64,000 nucleotides of DNA from Flavobacterium sandaracinum (GTDB lineage Bacteria; Bacteroidota; Bacteroidia; Flavobacteriales; Flavobacteriaceae): assembly GCF_004349135.1 (NCBI RefSeq), contig NZ_SMFN01000007.1, positions 128,293 through 192,292 of the forward strand, in the 5' to 3' direction. Below, piece by piece: positions 27,582-36,370 of this stretch. The translations under genes were made by a program, and so were the position numbers. Each line of letters opens with the position of its first letter. Positions within the stretch are counted from its first letter, which is position 1. The notes below the pieces were generated by a model. That model made no database searches. It had not been told where the DNA came from and was given only the letters and a program-made list of their open reading frames with translations.

Positions 27582-28217
27582 GTGCTACGGGTTTTCAATA
27601 AACATTTTTTACCTTTAGTTTCTAAAATTAAAACTTTGTATTCTCAAATCAACAAAAACATAAGCCGCTACGTCTCTTTTGACCAGCAAGAATTAGAAAT
27701 CTTCAATTCTTTATTGGAGTTTAAAACCGTTCCAAAGAAAACGATGTTACTGCAAGAAGGTGATAGGTGCAACTTTGAAGCTTTTGTTGTCAAAGGCTGT
27801 GTCCGAAAATATTATATCGATGACAATGGCTTTGAAGTGATTCTTCAATTTGCTATCGAAAATGCTTGGGTAAGCGATATCTCGTTCAGTATCTACGAAG
27901 ACAAACCAAGCCGTGTTTTTATCGAAACATTGGAAGATTGTGAATTTTTTATGTTCAGTCCTGAATCAAAAGAAGAATTGTTTAGTAACGCACCTCAATT
28001 TGAACGTGCGTTCCGAATCCTAATGCAAAGGAGTCTTGCGGTTACTCAAGACCGTTTATTTAATACCATTTCTAAAACGGCAACCGAGAAATATTTAGAG
28101 TTTCTTGAACATTATCCTACACTTTCACAGCGCGTTGCCCAACATTATATTGCGTCTTATTTGGGTATTTCAGCCGAGTTTCTTAGTAAAATAAGAACTA
28201 AAATCGCTAAACTTTAA
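27582..28217 (+). CDS. Crp/Fnr-family transcriptional regulator
   Basis: Cyclic-nucleotide-binding-type regulator. The 211-residue frame starts with GTG at 27582; a TTG at 27636 would give the more usual N-terminus MYSQINKNISRYV and may be the true start. Residues about 45-150 are the beta-roll sensor domain (KTMLLQEGDRCNFEAFVVKG), and the C-terminus from about 165 is a winged helix-turn-helix (LSQRVAQHYIASYLGISAEF). The ligand is unknown; no FeS-binding Cys pattern is seen. It directly precedes pirin and YceI genes, which it may control. Confidence 0.9.
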   Translation: MLRVFNKHFLPLVSKIKTLYSQINKNISRYVSFDQQELEIFNSLLEFKTVPKKTMLLQEGDRCNFEAFVVKGCVRKYYIDDNGFEVILQFAIENAWVSDISFSIYEDKPSRVFIETLEDCEFFMFSPESKEELFSNAPQFERAFRILMQRSLAVTQDRLFNTISKTATEKYLEFLEHYPTLSQRVAQHYIASYLGISAEFLSKIRTKIAKL

Positions 28218-28245
28218 ATTCTCTTTTTTTATTTCTTGTCCTAGT

Positions 28246-28279
28246 TCAATGCATGCGCTCTTTTTTCGACGCAACTTTG
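28246..28279 (+). promoter_or_regulatory. probable promoter of the pirin gene
   Basis: A TTG at 28246-28248 and CAACTTTG at 28272-28279 are spaced by 23 bases, one base off the -7 consensus, 25 bases before the pirin start. Confidence 0.4.
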
Positions 28280-28304
28280 CACCATACTATTAAAGATCAA
28301 GACA

Positions 28305-29057
28305 ATGGAAAATACAGATAAAATTATAGACAATACAATTACGAATTCTGTTTTGCACAAAGCGAATACTCGCGGTCATGCGAATCATGGTTGGTTAGAG
28401 TCCCATCACACGTTTAGTTTTGCGAATTATCAAAATCGAGAACGAATGAATTTTGGTGTGTTGCGCGTTCTTAATGACGATAGAGTTAGCCAAGGAATGG
28501 GTTTTGGAAAACATCCACATGATAATATGGAAATTATTTCTATTCCGCTCGAAGGTGATTTAGAACACCAAGACAGTATGGGAAATACTACCGTAATCAA
28601 GGAAGGTGATATTCAAGCGATGAGCGCTGGTACCGGAATTTTTCATAGCGAATACAATAAAAACAAAGACCAATTGGTTAAATTTTTACAGATTTGGATT
28701 TATCCAAATAAAAAAAATGTAACGCCACGTTATGACCAAATTACTTTAGATTTAAACGATCGTCACAATAAACTACAGCAAATTTTATCACCAAATCCAG
28801 AAGATGACGGCGTCTGGATTCATCAAGATGCTTGGTTTCATATTGGGAAGTTTGATAACGATTTTTCTACTTCGTATGAATTAAAAAAACCGGGAAATGG
28901 AATTTATGCTTTTGTTTTAAAAGGAGATTTCACGATAGGAAATAACGCTTTAAATGAACGGGACGGATTAGGGATTTGGGATAGGAATACAATTAAAATT
29001 ACTGCTAATTCAGCTAATGCCGAAATCTTACTGATGGAAGTTCCGATGGAATTGTAA
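28305..29057 (+). CDS. pirin family protein
   Basis: 250 residues, bicupin. The N-terminal cupin keeps the metal ligands H70, H72 (GKHPHDNMEI), H114 and E116 (FHSEYN). Bacterial pirins of this type bind iron or nickel and some have quercetin 2,3-dioxygenase activity; others act as redox-responsive partners of regulators. It lies 87 bases after the Crp-type regulator and 44 before yceI, suggesting a shared stress-response unit. Confidence 0.93.
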   Translation: MENTDKIIDNTITNSVLHKANTRGHANHGWLESHHTFSFANYQNRERMNFGVLRVLNDDRVSQGMGFGKHPHDNMEIISIPLEGDLEHQDSMGNTTVIKEGDIQAMSAGTGIFHSEYNKNKDQLVKFLQIWIYPNKKNVTPRYDQITLDLNDRHNKLQQILSPNPEDDGVWIHQDAWFHIGKFDNDFSTSYELKKPGNGIYAFVLKGDFTIGNNALNERDGLGIWDRNTIKITANSANAEILLMEVPMEL

Positions 29058-29101
29058 TTTAATAAATATCTAATTAATAATAATTTAAATAAAATAATAC
29101 T

Positions 29102-29632
29102 ATGTCAACAACAAAATGGGTAATTGACCCAACACACTCAGAAATTGGTTTTAAAGTGAAACACATGATGTTCACGAATGTTTCAGGTAAATTTTCAAAA
29201 TTTGATGCGAACATCGAAGCCGAAGACAACAATTTAGAAAACGCGAAAATTGAATTCACCGGAGCAATTGATTCTGTGACAACAGGAAACGCTGATAGAG
29301 ATACGCATTTATTGAGTGCTGACTTTTTTGATGCTGCTCAGTTTCCAGAAATTAAATTTAGCGCAACTTCTTTTACCAAAATTAATGAAGGCGAATATGA
29401 ATTGATTGGCGACTTAACATTACACGGTGTTACTAAATCAGTGAAATTAGCTGCGGATTATGGAGGATTAATGAAAGATCCATGGGGAAATACCAAAATG
29501 GCGCTTGCATTAGAAGGAAAAATCAATAGAAAAGATTGGGGATTAAATTGGAATTCGGCTCTTGAAACAGGCGGTGTTTTAGTAAGTGAAGAAGTTCGTT
29601 TGAACATCGAATTGCAATTTTTGCAACAATAA
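29102..29632 (+). CDS. YceI family protein
   Basis: 176 residues with the lipocalin-like YceI fold: KWVIDPTHSEIGFKVKHMMF at the start, RDTHLLSADFFDAAQFPEI in the centre and the conserved C-terminal DWGLNWNSALETGGVLVS. YceI barrels bind polyisoprenoids or amphiphilic ligands. There is no signal peptide, so unlike the E. coli namesake it should be cytosolic. It ends at a strong terminator. Confidence 0.94.
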   Translation: MSTTKWVIDPTHSEIGFKVKHMMFTNVSGKFSKFDANIEAEDNNLENAKIEFTGAIDSVTTGNADRDTHLLSADFFDAAQFPEIKFSATSFTKINEGEYELIGDLTLHGVTKSVKLAADYGGLMKDPWGNTKMALALEGKINRKDWGLNWNSALETGGVLVSEEVRLNIELQFLQQ

Positions 29633-29645
29633 TTGTAAAGTAAAT

Positions 29646-29690
29646 AAACAGAAATCTCAAAGGATTATTTTCTTTGAGATTTCTGTTTTA
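29646..29690 (+). terminator. rho-independent terminator
   Basis: AAACAGAAATCTCAAAG pairs with CTTTGAGATTTCTGTTT, a perfect 17-bp stem, ending in Ts. It separates yceI from the small gene that starts at 29700, only 10 bases later. Confidence 0.9.
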
Positions 29691-29699
29691 AAAAATAGA

Positions 29700-30014
29700 A
29701 TGATGGAAACCATACATATTTTATACATAGGAAGACATCTTGAAATTCTAGAAACCGTCATCCGATTAATAAATGCAAACGAGAATTGGAATGGAGTAGG
29801 CGTTATGAATGATGAGGAAGCGAAGGATGTTTTTCTAAGAAAAGATTTTTCACTTGTATTGTTGGGTTCCGGAATTCAGGAAGAAAGCGAAACTGAATTG
29901 TGTGCTTTTTTCAAAAATATATATCCAAATATTAGCATTGTTCAGCATTACGGTGGAGGAAGTGGTTTGCTGAAAAGTGAAATTCTACTCGCCTTGGAAA
30001 ACAATAAAAATTAG
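29700..30014 (+). CDS. small receiver-like hypothetical protein
   Basis: 104 residues (ATG at 29700 or the next codon, 29703). The pattern IHILYIGRHLEILETVIRLI, then DFSLVLLGSGIQEES and ISIVQHYGGGSGLLKSEI resembles a degenerate response-regulator receiver domain, but the phospho-acceptor Asp position is a Gly/Ser context and the acidic pocket is missing. I cannot assign a function. Placed directly behind the yceI terminator and before a bidirectional terminator; any promoter would have to overlap the terminator hairpin or depend on read-through. Confidence 0.7.
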   Translation: MMETIHILYIGRHLEILETVIRLINANENWNGVGVMNDEEAKDVFLRKDFSLVLLGSGIQEESETELCAFFKNIYPNISIVQHYGGGSGLLKSEILLALENNKN

Positions 30015-30019
30015 TAGAA

Positions 30020-30056
30020 ACAAAAAGAGAGCCATGTGAATGACTCTCTTTTTGTT
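30020..30056. terminator. bidirectional terminator
   Basis: ACAAAAAGAGAG and CTCTCTTTTTGT form a 12-bp stem with an inner CAT/ATG pairing, between convergent genes. Confidence 0.9.
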
Positions 30057-30069
30057 ATTTTATAAACTA

Positions 30070-30951
30070 TTATTTATTCTTCTTTGCTTTGATCATCATT
30101 TCCAATTGATCCCAAAGTTCCTCTGGAATTGCTTCAAGTAAATTAAACTGTCCAGCGCCTTTCAGCCATTCACCACCATCAATTGTAATTACATCTCCGT
30201 TGATGTATGCTGAAAAATCGGAAACTAAATAAGCTGCTAAATTGGCTAATTCCTGATGATCTCCCACCCGTTTTAACGGCACTTTTTTAGCCATGTCAAA
30301 TTTTTCGGCTAAATCTCCAGGTAACAATCGGTCCCACGCACCTTTAGTAGGGAACGGTCCCGGAGCAATTGCATTCGACCGAATTCCGTATTTTGCCCAT
30401 TCTACCGCAAGACTTCGTGTCATAGCCAAAACACCCGCTTTTGCAGTAGCGCTAGGCACCACGTAAGCAGAACCTGTCCAAGCGTAAGTCGTAACAATAT
30501 TCAAAATGGTAGATGATTTTTGTTTGGTGTCAATCCAATGTTTTCCAAAAGCAAGTGTACAGTTTTTGGTTCCTTTTAAAACGATATCAATTACAGTGTC
30601 AAAAGCATTTGCAGACAATCTTTCGGTTGGTGAAATGAAATTTCCGGCAGCATTATTTAGTAAAACATCTACTTTACCAAAAGCTTTCAACACTTCTTTC
30701 AGCATATTTTCGACTTCTTCATAATGACGTACATCGCATTGAATAGGAAGGCATGTTCCGCCGGTTTCCGTTTCTAGTTCTGCAGCAGTATTTTTTAGTT
30801 TTTCTAAATCTCTGGAAGTAATGGCCACTTGCGCACCCAATTCCAAGAAATATTTAGTCATTGCTTTTCCTAAACCGCTTCCGCCTCCGGTTACGACAAT
30901 CACTTTGCCTTTTAGTGCATCGTCGCGTAACATTTTATCTGTATAACTCAT
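30070..30951 (-). CDS. SDR oxidoreductase, 2,4-dienoyl-CoA / trans-2-enoyl-CoA reductase type
   Basis: 293 residues. NAD(P)-binding motif VTGGGSGLGKAMT near residue 20 and NNAAGNF in the 95-105 region. The classic YxxxK of SDRs is replaced: the segment reads SAYVVPSATAKAGVLAMTRS, with Lys but no Tyr four residues before it, as in the dienoyl-CoA reductase (DECR) branch, which places its Tyr elsewhere. Likely helps degrade unsaturated fatty acids. Cytosolic. It follows the aminotransferase gene on the same strand. Confidence 0.9.
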   Translation of the reverse strand: MSYTDKMLRDDALKGKVIVVTGGGSGLGKAMTKYFLELGAQVAITSRDLEKLKNTAAELETETGGTCLPIQCDVRHYEEVENMLKEVLKAFGKVDVLLNNAAGNFISPTERLSANAFDTVIDIVLKGTKNCTLAFGKHWIDTKQKSSTILNIVTTYAWTGSAYVVPSATAKAGVLAMTRSLAVEWAKYGIRSNAIAPGPFPTKGAWDRLLPGDLAEKFDMAKKVPLKRVGDHQELANLAAYLVSDFSAYINGDVITIDGGEWLKGAGQFNLLEAIPEELWDQLEMMIKAKKNK

Positions 30952-31021
30952 GTTTTGATGTTTTTATAAGGTAAATATATTAAATTAAAATAGTATGCAT
31001 GCATAATAAAAACAAATACTT

Positions 31022-32149
31022 TTAAATGACGCATAATCTTCTAGCGGCTTCTTCCAGCGTAGCATTGTCTTTGGCAAAGCAAAACCGAATTAATTTTAGA
31101 TCTTTTCCATCAGCGTAAAAAGTAGAAATAGGAATTGCAGCAACGCCATGTTCTATAATAAGTCGTTTACAAAAAGCAACATCATTCTCATTTGAAATAG
31201 CTGCATACGAAACCACTTGAAAATAAGTTCCTTCACACGGCATCAGTTCAAAACGGCTGTCTTTTAATAATTGTCTAAAATAATCTCGTTTTTCCTGATA
31301 TAATTCTCCAATTGCAGCTGTAGAAACCAAGTCCAAATACGCACTAATGGCCATTTGACAAATACTATTGACGCTAAAAACTAAAAACTGATGGACTTTT
31401 TTGATTTCTTTCATTAAATAATCAGGTGCTACTAAATAACCAATTTTCCATCCCGTAACATGGAATGATTTTCCAAAAGAAGAAACCATCACACAACGAT
31501 TCAACAGTTTCTCCCGAGTATGAGCTGAAATATGTTTTTCCTCGAAAGTGATGTATTCATAGACTTCATCCGAAAGAAGTACGATATCAGGATATTTTTC
31601 GAGCAGCATTTCCAAGGCTTCAAAATCAGATTCCGTTAAAATTTTCCCCGTTGGATTGTGCGGATTGTTAATGATAATCATTTTTGTTTTTGTAGTACAC
31701 GCTTTCTCGATAATTTCCCAATTGGGGGTGTAGTCATCGTTTAGAGCCACACGAATCGGAGTTGCGTTGGACAATAATACGGGCGCTTCATAGCAATCAT
31801 AACTTGGATCTAAGATAATTACTTCATCATTGTTTTTTACCAAAGCGGTTATGGTGGTAAAAATTCCTTGTGTCGCTCCGGCGGTAACTAGTAGTTCCGT
31901 TTCAGGCTGAACTGTTCTTTGATAAGAGTTCTGAATTAATACCGCTATTTTTGATAATAACGGGGGATAGCCGGACATTGGTGTGTATTGATGCACATTT
32001 TCTTTGGCTAGTTTGGCAACAATATCTGTTAATCTTTCGTCAACAGGAAAGTTTGGAAAACCTTGTGAAAGATTGATGGCATTATGTTCAGCTGCCATTT
32101 TTGACATAACTGTAAAAATACTCGTGCTGATATTTGGTAGTTTACTCAT
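31022..32149 (-). CDS. PLP-dependent aminotransferase, methionine aminotransferase type
   Basis: 375 residues of fold-type I. I chose the ATG at 32149 (MSKLPNISTSIFTVMSKMAA) over the one 24 bases upstream because it gives the family N-terminus. Motifs: INLSQGFPNFP, NNPHNPTG, DEVYEYITFE and the PLP lysine in SSFGKSFHVTGWKIGY. It belongs to the YbdL/kynurenine aminotransferase group, whose members use methionine, glutamine or aromatic amino acids. Possibly active in methionine salvage; no other salvage gene is nearby. Confidence 0.93.
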   Translation of the reverse strand: MSKLPNISTSIFTVMSKMAAEHNAINLSQGFPNFPVDERLTDIVAKLAKENVHQYTPMSGYPPLLSKIAVLIQNSYQRTVQPETELLVTAGATQGIFTTITALVKNNDEVIILDPSYDCYEAPVLLSNATPIRVALNDDYTPNWEIIEKACTTKTKMIIINNPHNPTGKILTESDFEALEMLLEKYPDIVLLSDEVYEYITFEEKHISAHTREKLLNRCVMVSSFGKSFHVTGWKIGYLVAPDYLMKEIKKVHQFLVFSVNSICQMAISAYLDLVSTAAIGELYQEKRDYFRQLLKDSRFELMPCEGTYFQVVSYAAISNENDVAFCKRLIIEHGVAAIPISTFYADGKDLKLIRFCFAKDNATLEEAARRLCVI

Positions 32150-32226
32150 AAAAAAATGATTAATTCTAAACATAAAAATAGGTTTTTATATTTAGAATTA
32201 ATCATTAGAAGTATTGTTTTTATATT

Positions 32227-32252
32227 TATTCAACTCTTTTGAGTTGAATAAT
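32227..32252. terminator. perfect 11-bp hairpin, possible terminator
   Basis: TTATTCAACTC and GAGTTGAATAA flank a TTTT loop. It lies downstream of the minus-strand methyltransferase gene and upstream of the aminotransferase, without a proper T-run, so it may be an attenuating hairpin instead. Confidence 0.4.
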
Positions 32253-32340
32253 TTAGAAGCTTAATATCGTTTGGATGAAGTATATGTTCTGTGATTTCTG
32301 TTAATTTCATCCTTTAGGATTTTTAAAGAAAAGTTTGAAT

Positions 32341-33063
32341 TTACATTTTGTGTATGATAAAAATGGTAGGACGTTTATGCAAATCGATAGTTTCTTTTTT
32401 CCAAGCCGCAATTTTTTTTGTTTTGATGTATTCTGTAGGCAAGGTGATATCCGTGGCGATACATAAATGCGTTTCAGGATGTAAAGTTTGGACTAAATCT
32501 TCCAGTAATTTATTATTACGGTATGGTGTTTCAATAAAAATCTGAGATTGATTTTTTTCAAAAGAGACTCTTTCTAACGTTTTAAAACTGGCTTTCTTTT
32601 CGTCTTTTTCAATAGGTAAATAACCATGAAAGGTGAAACTTTGACCGTTCATTCCTGATGCCATCATTGCCAAAAGAATAGAAGAAGGACCTACCAAAGG
32701 AATAACCTGAATTCCTTTTTCATGCGCTAATTTTACAATTACAGCACCAGGATCAGCTACTCCAGGACATCCCGCTTCGCTCATTAAACCCATGTTTTGT
32801 CCTTCCAAAAGTGGTTTTATAAAGTCTAAATGTTCTTTAATTTCGGTATGTTTGTTCAACACAAAAAGCTTTAGCTCAGCTTGTTTTTTCTCTGGACTTA
32901 CTTCCTTGATGGACTTACGCGCTGTTTTGTCGTTTTCAACAATATAATAATCGATAAGATCAATACTTCTTTTTATAGTTTGTGGTAAAACATCCATCGG
33001 ATCACAATCGCCCATGGTTGTAGGTATTAAATACAATTTTCCTAAAACAGTGTTTGATTTCAT
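32341..33063 (-). CDS. SAM-dependent methyltransferase, RsmI-like tetrapyrrole methylase family
   Basis: 240 residues. The fold is recognised from GKLYLIPTTMGD, the EAGCPGVADPG loop near residue 115 and GPSSILLAMMASGMNGQSFT. It resembles RsmI, which 2'-O-methylates C1402 of 16S rRNA, but is shorter and has the divergent Bacteroidota sequence around YLPIEKDEKK, so I would not call it rsmI. Follows the phosphatase and dnaA genes on the same strand. Confidence 0.88.
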   Translation of the reverse strand: MKSNTVLGKLYLIPTTMGDCDPMDVLPQTIKRSIDLIDYYIVENDKTARKSIKEVSPEKKQAELKLFVLNKHTEIKEHLDFIKPLLEGQNMGLMSEAGCPGVADPGAVIVKLAHEKGIQVIPLVGPSSILLAMMASGMNGQSFTFHGYLPIEKDEKKASFKTLERVSFEKNQSQIFIETPYRNNKLLEDLVQTLHPETHLCIATDITLPTEYIKTKKIAAWKKETIDLHKRPTIFIIHKM

Positions 33064-33170
33064 GAGTGTTATTTATGGACCTATTATGGTGTTGATGGGA
33101 TTATTATTGTTGGCGATTGATTGCGAATTATAAGATTCTAAGTGCTAACCACAATTTTTGAACAAAAAAA

Positions 33171-33638
33171 TTATTGGTGTTTGGCTAATAGTTTTTTGGC
33201 AATTACATCGCAAACTTCATCCAACATGTTGTAAACAATTTCGAATCCATTGGGTAAACCAAAATAAGGATCAGGAACATCTACATTTTCTTTTGGAAAT
33301 AATTCATTTAAAATTAGCTCGACTTTTTCTTTGTGTTGTTCAGTTTTGGCTAAAGTTAGTACATCGCTGTAATTAGTATTGTCCATCACATAAATGTAAT
33401 CGTACGCATCAAAATCAGTAGTGCTGAATTGCCTTCCTTTTTGATGTGAAATGCTAATTTTGTTTTTTTTTGCAACAGCAATAGAGCGTTCGTCAGGTGC
33501 ATGACCAATGTGCCAAGAACCAGTTCCTGCGGAATCAACAGTGAATTTTCCCTTTGGAAGTTTTGAAGCCAATATTCCTTCAGCTAACGGAGAACGGCAG
33601 ATGTTTCCTAAGCAAACCATTAAAATTTTTACAGGCAT
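33171..33638 (-). CDS. low-molecular-weight protein-tyrosine phosphatase
   Basis: 155 residues. Catalytic P-loop VCLGNICRSP with C9 and R15, and the general acid Asp in VPDPYFG near residue 122. Hydrolyses phosphotyrosine in proteins, often linked to exopolysaccharide kinases, although none is present here. It starts 7 bases after the dnaA stop, so the pair is cotranscribed; this adjacency is common in flavobacteria. Confidence 0.95.
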   Translation of the reverse strand: MPVKILMVCLGNICRSPLAEGILASKLPKGKFTVDSAGTGSWHIGHAPDERSIAVAKKNKISISHQKGRQFSTTDFDAYDYIYVMDNTNYSDVLTLAKTEQHKEKVELILNELFPKENVDVPDPYFGLPNGFEIVYNMLDEVCDVIAKKLLAKHQ

Positions 33639-33645
33639 AATGCTT

Positions 33646-35073
33646 TTACAACGTTAATTTTTTGTTGATATCTTCTACAAATTTCTTGAATTGTTTGTCG
33701 GTGGCCACTAAATTGTCAACCGTTTTGCAAGCATGTAACACGGTAGCGTGATCACGATCTCCAATTTGAGAGCCGATATTTGCCAAAGATGCTTTTGTGA
33801 ATTTCTTTGCAAAAAACATAGCCAATTGTCTGGCTTGCACTACATGTCTTTTTCTCGTTTTTGATTGTAAGGTTTCTAAATCCAATTGGAAATAATCAGA
33901 AACAATTTTTTGAATGTAATCAATAGAAATTTCTCGCTTTACATTTTTAACGAATTTTTCAACGACACTTTTAGCAAGTTCTAAAGTAACTTCCTTTTTG
34001 TTAAAGGAGGATTGTGCAATCAATGAAATAATTGCTCCTTCTAATTCTCTAACGTTCGATTTGATATTACGGGCAACGTATTCTACAATTTCTTCTGGAA
34101 TTTCTACACCATCGCGATATAATATATTTTTCAAGATAGAAATTCTTGTTTCATAATCGGGCTGGTGTATTTCAGCAGACAATCCCCATTTGAAACGAGA
34201 TAACAAACGTTGTTCGATATCTTGCATGTCAACCGGTGCTTTATCTGAAGTTAAGATCACTTGTTTTCCATTCTGATGCAAGTAATTGAAGATGTGAAAA
34301 AACACATCTTGCGTTCCTGATTTGCCAGAAAGAAATTGTACGTCATCTATGATCAAAACATCAATTAGCTGATAGAAATGGATGAAATCATTTCTATTGT
34401 TTTTTTTAACGGAATCTATGTATTGCTGAGTAAAAATCTCTGCTGAGATATACAAAACGGTTTTTTCAGGATATTTATCTTTTATTTCCACACCAATAGC
34501 GTGTGCTAAATGTGTTTTTCCTAGACCAACTCCCCCAAAAATCAATAGCGGATTGAATGAAGTTCCACCTGGTTTATTGGCTACAGCCATACCTGCGGAT
34601 CGTGCTAATCTATTAGAATCTCCCTCTAAAAAATTATCAAAACTGTAATTAGCATTTAGTTGAGATTCAATTTTTAAATTTCTTATACCTGGAATGACAA
34701 AAGGATTTTTTAATTCGGGGTTTAAGTTTTTAAATGGAGCATCTACTTCTTGTGGTTTCATAGGAACTCTATTCGCACTTGGCAACTGTTCTGTAAACGG
34801 TTGTTTATTGCCATAAGTGTTTTCCATTCTGATTTTATAGAGTAACTTAGCGTTTTTTCCAAGTTCTTTTGTAAGGGCTACTTTTAGTAATTTCACATAG
34901 TGCTCCTCTAACCATTCATAGAAAAATTTACTAGGAACTTGAATATATAATGCGTTATCGGTAAGTTCAACTGATTTGATTGGTTCGAACCAAGTTTTGT
35001 AAGCTTGGTCTTGGATGTTGTCTTTTATAAAAGACAAACAGTTTTCCCATACTGATTGAGCAGTTTTGTTCAT
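33646..35073 (-). CDS. dnaA: chromosomal replication initiator DnaA
   Basis: 475 residues. Domain I (WENCLSFIKDNIQDQAYKTW), a variable linker, the AAA+ domain III with GGVGLGKTHLAHA and LIIDDVQFLSGK, and the DNA-binding domain IV with the signature GDRDHATVLHACKTV. Complete. It binds DnaA boxes and opens oriC. I looked for TTATCCACA clusters around the gene and found none within the window, so the origin is probably not adjacent. Confidence 0.98.
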   Translation of the reverse strand: MNKTAQSVWENCLSFIKDNIQDQAYKTWFEPIKSVELTDNALYIQVPSKFFYEWLEEHYVKLLKVALTKELGKNAKLLYKIRMENTYGNKQPFTEQLPSANRVPMKPQEVDAPFKNLNPELKNPFVIPGIRNLKIESQLNANYSFDNFLEGDSNRLARSAGMAVANKPGGTSFNPLLIFGGVGLGKTHLAHAIGVEIKDKYPEKTVLYISAEIFTQQYIDSVKKNNRNDFIHFYQLIDVLIIDDVQFLSGKSGTQDVFFHIFNYLHQNGKQVILTSDKAPVDMQDIEQRLLSRFKWGLSAEIHQPDYETRISILKNILYRDGVEIPEEIVEYVARNIKSNVRELEGAIISLIAQSSFNKKEVTLELAKSVVEKFVKNVKREISIDYIQKIVSDYFQLDLETLQSKTRKRHVVQARQLAMFFAKKFTKASLANIGSQIGDRDHATVLHACKTVDNLVATDKQFKKFVEDINKKLTL

Positions 35074-35257
35074 ATATTCTATTAAATTGTTTTTAATTGG
35101 TAATTGTTATCTTACTAAAAAAAAGGAGTTTTGTAATTATTTATCGGGGTAACAAATATGTGAACAAATTTCTGTAAAAAAAAATATATAGGGTAATAAT
35201 TTCACGAATTATTGTTGTAAGGCACTGTTTAAAATTAAAATATTTAATATAAAATTA

Positions 35258-35662
35258 ATGAAAGATCATCAAATAGAAGTTAGAGTACGCTACTCGGAAA
35301 CTGACCAAATGGGCGTTGTATATCACGGAAATTACATACCTTATTTTGAAATAGGAAGAGTGGAATGGCTTAGAAACAAAGGGATATCGTATAAAATAAT
35401 GGAAGAAAAGGGAATTGCCCTTCCTATTGTTTCTATGAATATAAATTATAAAAAATCAGCGCGTTATGATGAGTTGCTTACGGTTCACACGGTTTTCAAA
35501 AGTCAGACGTCCGTAAAGATAGAATTCGATTGCGCAATCTATAATGAAGCGAATGAGTTATTAACAACTGCCCAGTTTATTTTGGTTTTTGTGTCAATAA
35601 AAACGGGTCGCCCAATTGCTCCTCCAGATTATATTTTGGAATTGTTAAAAACTTTGGAATAA
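35258..35662 (+). CDS. acyl-CoA thioesterase, hot-dog fold (YbgC/FadM type)
   Basis: 134 residues, single hot-dog domain. VRVRYSETDQMGVVYHGNYI holds the catalytic Asp and the HGNY substrate loop typical of the 4-hydroxybenzoyl-CoA thioesterase/YbgC group. Hydrolyses acyl-CoA esters; chain preference unknown. Transcribed divergently from dnaA. Confidence 0.93.
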   Translation: MKDHQIEVRVRYSETDQMGVVYHGNYIPYFEIGRVEWLRNKGISYKIMEEKGIALPIVSMNINYKKSARYDELLTVHTVFKSQTSVKIEFDCAIYNEANELLTTAQFILVFVSIKTGRPIAPPDYILELLKTLE

Positions 35663-35691
35663 ACTGAAAAAAGTACGGTTTTAAATCAGAA

Positions 35692-36315
35692 TTAGACTCG
35701 TTTTATGTCTATTTCAAATAACGTTTGAAAAATGTCGAAGACCATTTCGGCATTTTTTTTTCGTGTTTTTACCTCAATTACCCCCATTGGAAGGGTTGAG
35801 ATTTCATTTATTTCCATTTCTTGAGAAACAATTTCTAGTTTCTTTTCCTTGATTACCCGCATCACTTTATTCATGTTTTTGTAATCAAAGGAGATTATAA
35901 AATGGACATCAATGGTTTTTTCGACAATATCGCAGGTGGCAAGTACGAGTTGTGCAGTTGTTTTGTAGGCTGTAATCAATCCTCCAACACCTAATTTTAC
36001 TCCTCCAAAAACGCGAACGACTACCAGCAATACATTTGTAATGGCAAAAGATTGAATTTGGCCATAGATGGGCATGCCAGCGCTGTTACTAGGTTCTCCA
36101 TCATCGTTTGCTCTATAAGTAAGCGCATCAGTACCCATTTGATAGGCATAACAAAAATGACCAGCATGCGGATGTTGTTTTCGTAAATGGTCTAGGATTG
36201 GTTTTAGCTGATCCTCTTCTTGCATTGGGAATGCGTAACCAAAAAACTTACTATTTTTATCTTTGTGAAGAATTCCTTCTACGGGTAATTCAATGGTGTT
36301 GTATGTATCTTTCAA
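35692..36315 (-). CDS. YigZ/IMPACT family protein
   Basis: 207 residues: the UPF0029/IMPACT N-terminal domain with DDGEPSNSAGMPI and VRVFGGVKLGVGGLITAYK, then the smaller DUF1949 C-terminal domain (VDVHFIISFDYKNMNKVMRV, approximately). Homologues are linked to translational regulation and one structure binds nucleic-acid-like surfaces, but the bacterial role is unproven. First of a minus-strand group with the HAD hydrolase and ribD upstream. Confidence 0.93.
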   Translation of the reverse strand: MKDTYNTIELPVEGILHKDKNSKFFGYAFPMQEEDQLKPILDHLRKQHPHAGHFCYAYQMGTDALTYRANDDGEPSNSAGMPIYGQIQSFAITNVLLVVVRVFGGVKLGVGGLITAYKTTAQLVLATCDIVEKTIDVHFIISFDYKNMNKVMRVIKEKKLEIVSQEMEINEISTLPMGVIEVKTRKKNAEMVFDIFQTLFEIDIKRV

Positions 36316-36370
36316 TAGGAATTAAAAAGGGAATGAATTTTTAAACTCGATTTGCTTTTGAAGCCTTTTT

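Noticed and set aside
29700..30014. Functional response regulator
   Set aside because: The phospho-acceptor Asp and acidic pocket are not present, so only a receiver-like fold is suggested.
35074..35257. Possible replication origin next to dnaA
   Set aside because: No cluster of TTATCCACA-like boxes and no clear unwinding element beyond general AT richness. The single TTATCCACA at about 23503 lies in mutB and is isolated.
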